Below are positions 45,106-52,641 of a stretch of DNA of 64,000 nt, piece by piece. Both the position numbers and the translations under genes were made by a program. The notes beneath the pieces are model-generated. The model was not told the DNA's origin. It did not search any database and saw only the letters and a list, made by a program, of their open reading frames with translations. The stretch is from Streptomyces sp. NBC_01463 (GTDB taxonomy: Bacteria > Actinomycetota > Actinomycetes > Streptomycetales > Streptomycetaceae), in the NCBI GenBank assembly GCA_036227345.1, contig CP109468.1, positions 7,192,001 to 7,256,000 on the forward strand, read 5' to 3'. Position 1 is the first letter of the stretch, and every line of letters begins with the position of its first letter.

Positions 45106-46641
45106 TCAGCGTACGGAGGCCGGCCGTTTCACGCAGGCGCGATACACGGCCCCGAGCAGCACCGTGGCGCCCAGGAAGAGCACCGTGAACCACTGGAAGT
45201 ACCAGTGCCCGCCCGCCGGGTCGTACACCGCCGCCCTCGGCCAGGCCAGGTTGACGGTCATCACCGCTCCGTACCCGAAGGCCAGCGCGTTGACGGGGAG
45301 TCCCCAACGGCCGAGCGAGAAGAGCGGTTCGCCCGTCTCGTCGTGCGGCGGGCCGGAGGCGGGCGAGAGCGGCAGGCGGCGCAGCCGGCGCAGCAGCATC
45401 GGGCCCGTGACCATGGCGTACGCGAGGTAGAGCATCGCGATGCACGTGGTGCCGATGGCCAGGAACGCCTCAGGGGACGCCAGGTTGAGCAGGCCGAGTG
45501 CCGCGGCCGCCGCGCCGACGAACAGGGCGGGTGCGGCGGGCATTCCGGTGCGCGGGGAGACCTTGGCGAGGCGGGCGGAGAAGGGCAGTACACCGTCGCG
45601 CGCCATCGAGAACAGCATCCGCGAGCCGGCCGTCTGGATGGCGAGGGTCGCCACCGCCACGGCGACCGCCACGTCGGCCAGCAGGAAGCGGCCGACCCCG
45701 TCCCCGAGGCTGCTGGTCAGCACGTACGAGAGGCCCTCCGTGGCCAGCCGGCCGTCCGTCAGGTCCGGTGCGGCCAGGATGCCGGCGAGCACCAGCAGTC
45801 CGCCGAGCACACCCGCCGAGGTCAGTGCGAGCAGGATCGTGCGCGGGGCGGTGCGGCGCGGGGAGCGGGTCTCCTCGCTCATCTCGCCCGCGCTGTCGAA
45901 GCCGATCAGGACGTAGGCCGCGGTGAAGGAACCGACCAGCAGGGCGCCGAGCGCGCCGCCCTGGCCGCCGGTGTGCAGCGTGACGCCGGGGGTGCGTTCG
46001 GTGTGGGTGAACAGGAGGACCAGGATGAGGACCGCGCCGATGATCTCGGCCGTCACTCCGACGCGGTTGACGACCGACATGACCCTGTTGTCGAGCAGGT
46101 TCACCGTCGTGGTGAGGGCGAGGAGGACGACGGCCAGCAGCGCGGCGTTGGCCGCGCCCGTCGCCGTGGTGGGTGCCGGATCGCCGCCCACCAGCTGGAA
46201 TCCGGACCAGATCGCGGGCAGCACCACCTGGAGCGCGAGCGCGGCGGCCGCGACCACGACGATCTGTCCGATCACCATGATCCATCCGGCGAACCAGCCG
46301 AAGGCGGGGGTGCTCAGCCGGGTCGACCACTGGTAGATCGCCCCGGACAGCGGGTAACGGGCGGCGAGTTCGGCGAAGCACGCGGCGACCAGCAGCTGGC
46401 CCACGAGCACGGCCGGCCAGGTCCAGAAGAAGGCCGCGCCGCCGAAGGAGAAGCCGAACGCGAAGAACTGGAAGACGGTGGTGAGGACGGAGATGAAGGA
46501 GAAACCGGCCGCGAACGAGGCGTAGCGCCCCATGGAGCGGTGCAACTCCTGGCGATAGCCGAAACCGGCCAGGGAGGTGTGGTCGCCCTGGCCGGTTCCG
46601 GCGGGATCCGGACGTACGTCCGTTGGTGCGGTGGCGGTCAT
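45106..46641 (-). CDS. APC-superfamily amino acid/amine permease
   Basis: 511-residue transporter with about 12 to 14 hydrophobic helices. The first helices include a SFISVLTTVFQFFAFGF-like segment and the AELAARYPLSGAIYQW block typical of APC (GABA/choline permease-like) proteins. An operator nearly identical to the one before the carboxylase operon lies about 19-39 bp upstream of the ATG. Guanidine, a guanidino compound or urea is therefore a candidate substrate. It is co-transcribed with the ADP-ribosylglycohydrolase gene. Confidence 0.92.
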   Translation of the reverse strand: MTATAPTDVRPDPAGTGQGDHTSLAGFGYRQELHRSMGRYASFAAGFSFISVLTTVFQFFAFGFSFGGAAFFWTWPAVLVGQLLVAACFAELAARYPLSGAIYQWSTRLSTPAFGWFAGWIMVIGQIVVVAAAALALQVVLPAIWSGFQLVGGDPAPTTATGAANAALLAVVLLALTTTVNLLDNRVMSVVNRVGVTAEIIGAVLILVLLFTHTERTPGVTLHTGGQGGALGALLVGSFTAAYVLIGFDSAGEMSEETRSPRRTAPRTILLALTSAGVLGGLLVLAGILAAPDLTDGRLATEGLSYVLTSSLGDGVGRFLLADVAVAVAVATLAIQTAGSRMLFSMARDGVLPFSARLAKVSPRTGMPAAPALFVGAAAAALGLLNLASPEAFLAIGTTCIAMLYLAYAMVTGPMLLRRLRRLPLSPASGPPHDETGEPLFSLGRWGLPVNALAFGYGAVMTVNLAWPRAAVYDPAGGHWYFQWFTVLFLGATVLLGAVYRACVKRPASVR

Positions 46642-46659
46642 GTCAGCCCCTGTCGCCGA

Positions 46660-46686
46660 TTTCCTGTCGGGCGACAGAAATTAGGG
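46660..46686. promoter_or_regulatory. Operator site 2, upstream of the APC permease
   Basis: TTTCCTGTCGGGCGACAGAAA plus TTAGGG: a near-palindrome sharing 22 of 23 bases of CTGTCGSGCGACAGAAATTAGGG with site 1 (42725-42747), 3.9 kb away and in the same orientation to its gene. Such identity between unrelated promoters points to one DNA-binding protein, most simply the TetR regulator at 42842. Confidence 0.75.
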
Positions 46687-46737
46687 ACGCGCTGTTTCCG
46701 GGGCGTGACGTGACCGTGTCCGGGCGGGGCCGAAGTG

Positions 46738-46772
46738 CTCACGCCCTCCGGCGGGTTGCCGAAGGGCGTGAG
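46738..46772 (-). terminator. Hairpin terminator after the fasciclin gene
   Basis: Perfect 10-bp arms CTCACGCCCT and AGGGCGTGAG around 15 nt that contain a further CGGC/GCCG pair. It lies 24 bp beyond the fasciclin stop on the minus strand and insulates the permease promoter. Confidence 0.7.
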
Positions 46773-46795
46773 CGCGGGCCCGCGCGGAAGGACCG

Positions 46796-47446
46796 CTACT
46801 TGGCGGGCATCAGGACCGTGTCGACGATGTAGACCGTCGCGTTGGCGGTCGGGACGTTGCCGCAGACGACCTTCGAGGAGTCGTTCACGGTGTACGTCAT
46901 GTCCGAACCGGACGTCGTCAGCTCGCTCTTCTCCAGGGTGTCGAAGGAGCCCTTCTCCAGCTGCTTCGGCGTCAGCTTCTGGCCCACCACGTGGTAGGTG
47001 AGGACCTTGGTGAGCGCGGCCTTGTCGGCGAGCAGCTTGTCCAGGTCGGCCTTCGGGACCTTGGCGAAGGCGTCGTTGGTCGGGGCGAACACCGTGATGT
47101 TCTGCGCGTTGTTCAGGGTGTCGACCAGGCCGGCCTTCTTGACCGCGGTGACCAGGGTGGACAGCGCCGGGTTGTGCGAGGCGGCCGTGGCGACCGGGTC
47201 CTTCGCCATGCCGTCGAAGGAGCCCGCACCGTTCTTCGGCACCGACGAACAGGCGGGGCCGAAGGGCTGGTCCATGGGCATCGTGTCGCTCGCGGACGCC
47301 GACGCCGGGTCCGAGGCCTTCGCCGAACTGGCCGAGGAGCCGGACGCGCTGTCCTTGGAGTCGCTGGAGCAGGCCGAAAGGGCCAGCGGCAGGACGAACG
47401 CCGCCGAGATGGCGACGGCGGCACGACGCGCGTGGGTGACCTTCAT
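46796..47446 (-). CDS. Fasciclin-domain lipoprotein (MPT83-like)
   Basis: Exported lipoprotein, 216 residues. A basic N-terminus and hydrophobic core end in LSAC with lipidated C26, followed by a Ser/Ala/Asp linker. The single fasciclin domain spans about 85-214, including the family segments NITVFAPTNDAFAKVP and LTYHVVGQKLTPKQL and a terminal VYIVDTVLMPAK. Mycobacterial MPT70/MPT83 have the same design and are targets of SigK. It lies 117 bp downstream of the molybdoenzyme gene on the same strand and could be on the same transcript. Confidence 0.92.
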   Translation of the reverse strand: MKVTHARRAAVAISAAFVLPLALSACSSDSKDSASGSSASSAKASDPASASASDTMPMDQPFGPACSSVPKNGAGSFDGMAKDPVATAASHNPALSTLVTAVKKAGLVDTLNNAQNITVFAPTNDAFAKVPKADLDKLLADKAALTKVLTYHVVGQKLTPKQLEKGSFDTLEKSELTTSGSDMTYTVNDSSKVVCGNVPTANATVYIVDTVLMPAK

Positions 47447-47563
47447 GATGGTTCTCCTGGTTCGTATGGGTGACCGAATGATTACGGTCGGTAAGGGGGT
47501 TGGGCTGTGCGAAACGCTGCTCCTCGCGGAGCGCGTGAGTAAGGGGAGGTGGTGACCGTCCGG

Positions 47564-49192
47564 TCAGGACACGTCGACCACCACCGAGTGCCAGCCCGTC
47601 GCACCGTTGGGTACGGTGCCGACGCGCCGGTCGGTCTGAGTGGCGCCGGTGCGGTCCGTCGCACGGACCTCCAGGGTGTGGTTGCCGGAGGTGGCCGGCC
47701 ACTCCCACACCCACTGGCGCCAGGTGTCACGGCTGTCCTCGGCCGCCAGCTTCGCGGGATTCCACGGGCCGCCGTCCACCCGGACCTCGACCCGCTGGAT
47801 ACCGCGGTGCTGGGCCCAGGCGACCCCGGCGACCGGAATGGTGCCGGCCTTCGGGGAGGCGAAGGGGCGGGGGGTGTCGATCCGGGACTCGGTCTTGATC
47901 GGTGCCTGCTTGGACCAGGAACGCTTGACCCAGTAGGCGTCGTAGTCGTCGAACGTGGTCAGCTCGATGTCCTTGATCCACTTGCAGGCCGAGACGTATC
48001 CGTACAGGCCGGGAACGACCATCCGGACCGGGAAGCCGTGGTCGAAGGGCAGCGGCTCACCGTTCATGCCGAGGGCGAGCAGCGCGTCGCGTCCGTCCAT
48101 GACGTCCTCGACCGGCGTGCCGATCGTCATGCCGTCCACCGAACGCGCCACGATCTGGTCGGCGGGTCCACCGCCGGACGGCGGCTTCACCCCCGCCTCG
48201 CGCAGCAGATCGGCCAGTCGCACACCGATCCATCGCGCGTTGCCGACATACGGTCCGCCCACCTCGTTGGACACGCAGGTCAGAGTGATGTCGCGCTCGA
48301 TGATCTCGCGGCGCAACAGGTCCTGGAAGCTGAGCGTCAGGGGCGTCTTCACGCCCTTGCCGTGGATCCTCAGCCGCCAGTCGTTCGCGTCGATCCGCGG
48401 CACGACCAGCGCCGTGTCCACCCGGTAGAAGCTCTTGTTCGGGGTGACGAACGAGCTCAGCCCCCGGATCTTCAGATCGGCGCCCGCGGGTACGGCGGGC
48501 GCCCGCGAGCCGGGTACGGGCAGCACCAGGTCGTTCCGTGAGGCGGTGGCCCCGGCCTGGACGGCGGAGGTGAGCCGCCGCCCGAGCAGACCGGCACCGG
48601 CCGAGGCGACCGCCGCGGCGCTCGCCGCGATGACGAAGCCCCGCCGGTCGAAGGTGCCGCGGACCGGCTCCCCGTCCCTCCCGCCAGCCGCGGGGGAGGG
48701 GCCGGGAGCCGGAGCCAGCCGTCCGACCAGGAAGTACAGCAGTCCTGCGGCCAGCACGGTACCCACCACCGAGGGCAGGGCGTCGGACGGGCGGCCCTCC
48801 GGCCGCCCGATCGCCGCGACCGCCCCGACCACGCCGAAGACCAGAACGGCCGCCGAACCGATCAGCCGGTGCCGCAGTGCCAGCATCCCGACCGCCACGG
48901 CGAAGACCGCCAGCAGGGCCAGAATCCCGAGCTCCAGGACCAGCTTGTCGTTGGTGCCGAAATGGCGGACCGCGAAGTCCTTCAGCGCCGGGGGAGTGCG
49001 GTCGATCACCGCACCGCCCACCACCGCGACCGGACCCGCCTCGGGACGCACGACCGCCGCCACGAGCTCGGCGACGGCCAGGGCGCAGAACCCGGCGATC
49101 ACACCGCTGAGCGCGGCGCAGGCTGCTCGTGCCCAGCGGGACCGCCGGGACCCGGGGGCCCCGCTCTTCGCTTCGTTCCGATCTTCGCTCAC
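47564..49192 (-). CDS. Membrane-anchored sulfite oxidase-family molybdenum oxidoreductase
   Basis: 542-residue protein. About four N-terminal membrane helices (from residue 20 to 160) precede an exported molybdopterin domain; residues 180-205 (FDRRGFVIAASAAAVASAGAGLLG) look like an internal twin-arginine-like export segment. The molybdenum-ligating cysteine is C306 in TLTCVSNEVGG, with a C-terminal Ig-like dimerisation domain (VEVRVDGGPWNPAKL). Start is GTG at 49192, with a predicted SigK-like promoter so close that the message would be leaderless or nearly so. The substrate may be sulfite or protein methionine sulfoxide; not determinable. Confidence 0.9.
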   Translation of the reverse strand: MSEDRNEAKSGAPGSRRSRWARAACAALSGVIAGFCALAVAELVAAVVRPEAGPVAVVGGAVIDRTPPALKDFAVRHFGTNDKLVLELGILALLAVFAVAVGMLALRHRLIGSAAVLVFGVVGAVAAIGRPEGRPSDALPSVVGTVLAAGLLYFLVGRLAPAPGPSPAAGGRDGEPVRGTFDRRGFVIAASAAAVASAGAGLLGRRLTSAVQAGATASRNDLVLPVPGSRAPAVPAGADLKIRGLSSFVTPNKSFYRVDTALVVPRIDANDWRLRIHGKGVKTPLTLSFQDLLRREIIERDITLTCVSNEVGGPYVGNARWIGVRLADLLREAGVKPPSGGGPADQIVARSVDGMTIGTPVEDVMDGRDALLALGMNGEPLPFDHGFPVRMVVPGLYGYVSACKWIKDIELTTFDDYDAYWVKRSWSKQAPIKTESRIDTPRPFASPKAGTIPVAGVAWAQHRGIQRVEVRVDGGPWNPAKLAAEDSRDTWRQWVWEWPATSGNHTLEVRATDRTGATQTDRRVGTVPNGATGWHSVVVDVS

Positions 49193-49198
49193 AACCGG

Positions 49199-49227
49199 GA
49201 TTCGTGGCCGGTCGGCCCGCGGATTGG
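49199..49227 (-). promoter_or_regulatory. SigK-like promoter of the molybdoenzyme-fasciclin genes
   Basis: On the minus strand: CCAATCC (49227-49221), 16 bp, CGAATC (49204-49199). The same elements and spacing occur upstream of the sigma factor gene and, as CCAATCC-N16-CGAACC, upstream of the lipid operon. The -10 ends only 7 bp from the GTG start codon. Confidence 0.7.
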
Positions 49228-49260
49228 TCTGTCACCCGAACGAATGAGAGTCGGTCCCGG

Positions 49261-49289
49261 CCAATCCGCGGCGCGACCTGTAACGAACC
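49261..49289 (+). promoter_or_regulatory. SigK-like promoter of the lipid-modification operon
   Basis: CCAATCC (49261-49267), 16 bp, CGAACC (49284-49289), about 72 bp upstream of the oxidoreductase ATG. It faces away from the promoter at 49199-49227, so both operons start from one 90-bp region. Confidence 0.7.
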
Positions 49290-49307
49290 ACAGTTGAGAG
49301 GCCTCGC

Positions 49308-49333
49308 CGCTCGCGCGCGTCAGCGCGCGAGCG
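49308..49333 (+). other. Stem-loop in the leader of the lipid-modification operon
   Basis: Perfect 11-bp arms CGCTCGCGCGC and GCGCGCGAGCG with a GTCA loop. It lies between the predicted transcription start and the ribosome site, ending 28 bp before the ATG. It could stabilise the message or affect initiation. Confidence 0.55.
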
Positions 49334-49361
49334 CGGGGCACGGGCAGGCGGAGGGAACGGC

Positions 49362-50636
49362 ATGACAGGCAGGCGGCAACGTACAGCGGTGGTGGGGAGC
49401 GGGGTGGCGGGACTGACCGCCGCGCACATCCTGCGCACGGCCCACGACGTGACGCTGTTCGAGGCGGACGACCGGGTGGGCGGCCACGCGCACACCCACG
49501 ACCTGCCCGCGTCGGACGGCCGCGTCCACCGCGTCGACTCCGGCTTCATCGTGCACAACCGGCGCACCTACCCGCATCTGCTGCGGCTCTTCGCGGAGCT
49601 CGCCGTCCCGACCCAGGAGTCGGAGATGAGCATGTCGGTGCGGTGCGAGGGATGCGGCCTGGAGTACGCGGGTGCCCGCGGCCCGGCCGGTCTGCTCGCC
49701 CGGCCCGCCCAGCTCCGGGACCCCGCCTATCTGCGGATGCTGGCCGCCGTGCCGCGCTTCCACCGGGCCGCCCGCCGCCTCCTGGCCGACGGCGGACCGG
49801 ACGCGGACACGATGACGCTCGGCGAGTTCGCCGCCCGCGGCCGCTTCTCCCCGTACTTCACCGCCCATTTCCTCACCCCCGTGGTCTCCGCGGTCTGGTC
49901 CTGCGACCCGGTGACCGCGATGCTGTACCCCGCCCGCTACCTCTTCCGCTTCCTCGACCACCACGGGATGCTCGCGGTCGGCGGCTCCCCGGTGTGGCGG
50001 ACGGTCACCGGCGGTTCGGGCGCCTACGTCGAACGGGTCACCAAGCAGCTCGCCGCCGTCCGCACCGCGACCCCGGTCCGTGCCGTGCGCCGGCACGCGG
50101 ACGGCGTCGACCTCGTCACCGCCGACGACACCACCGAGGCGTTCGACTCCGTCGTCATCGCCACCCACCCCGACCAGGCGCTGCGCATCCTCGCCGACCC
50201 GACGGACGAGGAACGCCGCACCCTGGGCGCCTTCCGCTACTCCCGCAACCCCACCCTGCTGCACACCGACACCCGGCTGCTGCCGAGCGCCCGCGGCGCC
50301 CGCGCCTCCTGGAACTACCTGATGCCGGACTGCTCGGCCGACGCCCGGCACGTCACCGTCAGCTACGACATGAACCGGCTCCAGCGGCTCGACGCCCCCG
50401 AGACCTTCGTCGTCACCCTGAACGGCGCCGACCGCGTCGCCCCCGGCCTCGTCCGCGCCCGCATGGTCTACGAACACCCCGTCTTCACCCCGGAGTCGGT
50501 GGCCGCGCAGGCCCGGCTGCCCGCCCTGTCCGGCCCGGTCACCGCCTACGCGGGGGCGTACCACGGCTGGGGATTCCACGAGGACGGCTGCCGCTCGGGG
50601 GCCGAGGCCGCCGCCGCCCTGGGGGTGGACTGGTGA
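49362..50636 (+). CDS. FAD-dependent amine-oxidase-like oxidoreductase (Rv0449c-like)
   Basis: 424-residue flavoprotein with the dinucleotide motif GSGVAG at 12-17 (VVGSGVAGLTAAHILR) and the FAD-binding FEADDRVGGHAHTH. The family regularly precedes DUF1365 and cyclopropane fatty acid synthase genes; in 10-methyl fatty acid synthesis a flavin enzyme reduces the methylene intermediate made by the methyltransferase, a possible role here. First gene of a five-gene operon with four-base overlaps. A GGAGGGAA ribosome site precedes the ATG. Confidence 0.88.
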   Translation: MTGRRQRTAVVGSGVAGLTAAHILRTAHDVTLFEADDRVGGHAHTHDLPASDGRVHRVDSGFIVHNRRTYPHLLRLFAELAVPTQESEMSMSVRCEGCGLEYAGARGPAGLLARPAQLRDPAYLRMLAAVPRFHRAARRLLADGGPDADTMTLGEFAARGRFSPYFTAHFLTPVVSAVWSCDPVTAMLYPARYLFRFLDHHGMLAVGGSPVWRTVTGGSGAYVERVTKQLAAVRTATPVRAVRRHADGVDLVTADDTTEAFDSVVIATHPDQALRILADPTDEERRTLGAFRYSRNPTLLHTDTRLLPSARGARASWNYLMPDCSADARHVTVSYDMNRLQRLDAPETFVVTLNGADRVAPGLVRARMVYEHPVFTPESVAAQARLPALSGPVTAYAGAYHGWGFHEDGCRSGAEAAAALGVDW

Positions 50637-51355
50637 ACGCCCTCTACCCCTGCACCATCGCCCACGTACGGAGTGCGCCGGGCAAGTACGCGTTCCGGCA
50701 CCGCACCTACCTGTGGCTGATCGACCCGGACGGGCCGCCACCGCTGCCCGCGGCCCTGCGCCTGCTGGCGGGTTTCGACCCGCGCGACCACTTCGGCGGC
50801 ACGGCCCCGACCATCCGGGACGGACTGAGCCGCTTCCTGGCCGCGAACGGCGTCGACCTCGCCGACGGCAGCGTGCGGATGCTCACCCAGGCCCGGGTGT
50901 TCGGCCACGTCTTCAACCCGCTGACCGTCTACTGGTGCCGCCGCGCGGACGGCAGCCCGCTCTGCACGGTCGCCGAGGTGCACAACACGTACGGCGAACG
51001 CCACTGCTACCTGCTGCGCCCGGACGCCGACGGCCGGGCGTCCACCGGCAAGGACTTCTACGTCTCGCCGTTCTTCGACGTGACCGGCTCCTACCGGATG
51101 CGGCTCCCCGAGCCGGGGCCCCGGCTCGACCTGACGGTGCACCTGGAACGGGCCGGCATCCGGCCCTTCACCGCCACGGTCCGCGGAGTGCGCCGCCCGG
51201 TCACCCCGCGCGCCCTGCTCCGGCTGGCGCTGCTCCACCCCTGGTCCACCGCCGTCGTCTCGGCCGCCATCCGGCTGCACGGCATCCGCCTGCTGCTGCG
51301 CGGACTGCCCGTACAGCCCCGTCCCCACCACCGCCCCCAGGAAGGAATGCAGTGA
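50633..51355 (+). CDS. DUF1365 family protein
   Basis: 240-residue protein of unknown biochemical function. GTG at 50633 overlaps the stop of the oxidoreductase by four bases. Family features: YPCTIAHVRSAPGKYAFRHRTYLWLIDPD at the N-terminus, LTQARVFGHVFNPLTVYWC, and YVSPFFDVTGSYRM. It is always found with the flavoprotein and methyltransferase partners, so a shared role in fatty acyl modification is inferred, but no reaction is known. Confidence 0.9.
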   Translation: MNALYPCTIAHVRSAPGKYAFRHRTYLWLIDPDGPPPLPAALRLLAGFDPRDHFGGTAPTIRDGLSRFLAANGVDLADGSVRMLTQARVFGHVFNPLTVYWCRRADGSPLCTVAEVHNTYGERHCYLLRPDADGRASTGKDFYVSPFFDVTGSYRMRLPEPGPRLDLTVHLERAGIRPFTATVRGVRRPVTPRALLRLALLHPWSTAVVSAAIRLHGIRLLLRGLPVQPRPHHRPQEGMQ

Positions 51356-52641
51356 GCGTGTCCACGTCCCACTCCCCGTCCCCCTCCACCTCGCCCCCGG
51401 TGCACGCCACCGCGGACATCGACCCCGGGCGCTGGCCCGATGTCGTGCGGCCGCCGCGCGGCTCAAGGCTGCGGACCCTCATCGCCGAACGGCTCGTCCG
51501 CCATGCCCTGGACCGCCTCCCGCTCCGGGTCCGGCTCGCCGGACGCGAGGACCTCGGCCTCGGCGGCCCGCTGATGGACGTACGCGACCCCGCCACGTTC
51601 TTCCGCAGAATCGGCGTCGACGGACTGATCGGCTTCGGCGAGTCCTACATGGCGGGGGAGTGGGACTCACCCGACCCGGTGGGCGTGCTGACCGTCCTCG
51701 CCGACCAGGTCGCCACCCTGATCCCGCAGCCCCTCCAGCGGCTGCGGGGCGTCTGGGCCCGCCGCCGCCCCGCCGGACAGCTCGGCACCCGTGAGGGCGC
51801 CCGCGACAACATCAGCCACCACTACGACCTGTCCAACGAGCTCTTCGCGCTCTTCCTCGACGAGACGCTCAGCTACTCCTCCGCGATCTTCCGCGGCTTC
51901 CCCGCCGAGCACGCCCTGCTGCCCGCCGCCCAGCACCGCAAGATCGACCGGCTGCTCGACCTCACCGAGGTCGGGCCCGGCACCCAGCTCCTGGAGATCG
52001 GCACGGGCTGGGGCGAACTCGCGATCCGGGCCGCCGCCCGCGGCGCCCGCGTCGTCTCCGTCACCCTCTCGCGCGAGCAGCAGGAACTGGCCCGCCGCCG
52101 GATCAGGGACGCCGGGTTCGAGGACCGTGTCGAGGTCCGGCTCAGCGACTACCGGGACGTCGAGGGCGAGTACGACGCGATCATCAGCGTCGAGATGATC
52201 GAGGCGGTCGGCGCCGAGTTCTGGCCGGTCTACTTCCGCACCCTGGAGGAGCGGCTCGCCCCCGGCGGCAGGATCGCCCTCCAGGCCATCACCATGCCGG
52301 ACGACCGGCTGCGCGCCGGCGGGAGCACCTACACCTGGATCCAGAAGTACATCTTCCCCGGCGGACTCCTCCCGTCCGTCGAGGCCGTCGGACAGGTCAC
52401 CGCCGAGCACACCGGCCTGCGCGTCGAGCGCTGCGACGACTTCGGCACCCACTACGCCGAGACCCTGCGGCTGTGGCGGGAACGCTTCACCGAACGGACC
52501 GACGACGTCGACGCGCTCGGCTTCGACGCCACCTTCCGCCGGATGTGGACCTTCTACCTGGCCTACTCCGAAGCGGGATTCCGCTCCGGCTACCTCCATG
52601 TGCAGCAGATGCTGCTGACCCGTCAGGAAACAGCGCGATGA
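51352..52641 (+). CDS. Cyclopropane/methyl fatty acid synthase-like methyltransferase, copy 1
   Basis: 429-residue SAM-dependent methyltransferase of the CfaA/UfaA1 class, starting with GTG at 51352 (four-base overlap). Features: NISHHYDLSNELFALFLDETLSYSSAIF, SAM-binding LLEIGTGWGELAIRAA, then VSVEMIEAVGAEFWPVYF and YIFPGGLLPSVEAV. An extra N-terminal region of about 110 residues precedes the catalytic domain. Acts on unsaturated phospholipid acyl chains, adding a methylene/methyl carbon. Differs clearly in sequence from copy 2 immediately downstream. Confidence 0.9.
   Translation: MSVSTSHSPSPSTSPPVHATADIDPGRWPDVVRPPRGSRLRTLIAERLVRHALDRLPLRVRLAGREDLGLGGPLMDVRDPATFFRRIGVDGLIGFGESYMAGEWDSPDPVGVLTVLADQVATLIPQPLQRLRGVWARRRPAGQLGTREGARDNISHHYDLSNELFALFLDETLSYSSAIFRGFPAEHALLPAAQHRKIDRLLDLTEVGPGTQLLEIGTGWGELAIRAAARGARVVSVTLSREQQELARRRIRDAGFEDRVEVRLSDYRDVEGEYDAIISVEMIEAVGAEFWPVYFRTLEERLAPGGRIALQAITMPDDRLRAGGSTYTWIQKYIFPGGLLPSVEAVGQVTAEHTGLRVERCDDFGTHYAETLRLWRERFTERTDDVDALGFDATFRRMWTFYLAYSEAGFRSGYLHVQQMLLTRQETAR

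Noticed and set aside
47447..47563. Separate SigK-like promoter directly upstream of the fasciclin gene
   Set aside because: Only CGAACC beside the ribosome site and a poor -35 were found; positions do not fit the CCAATCC-N16 pattern, so read-through from the molybdoenzyme promoter is more likely.
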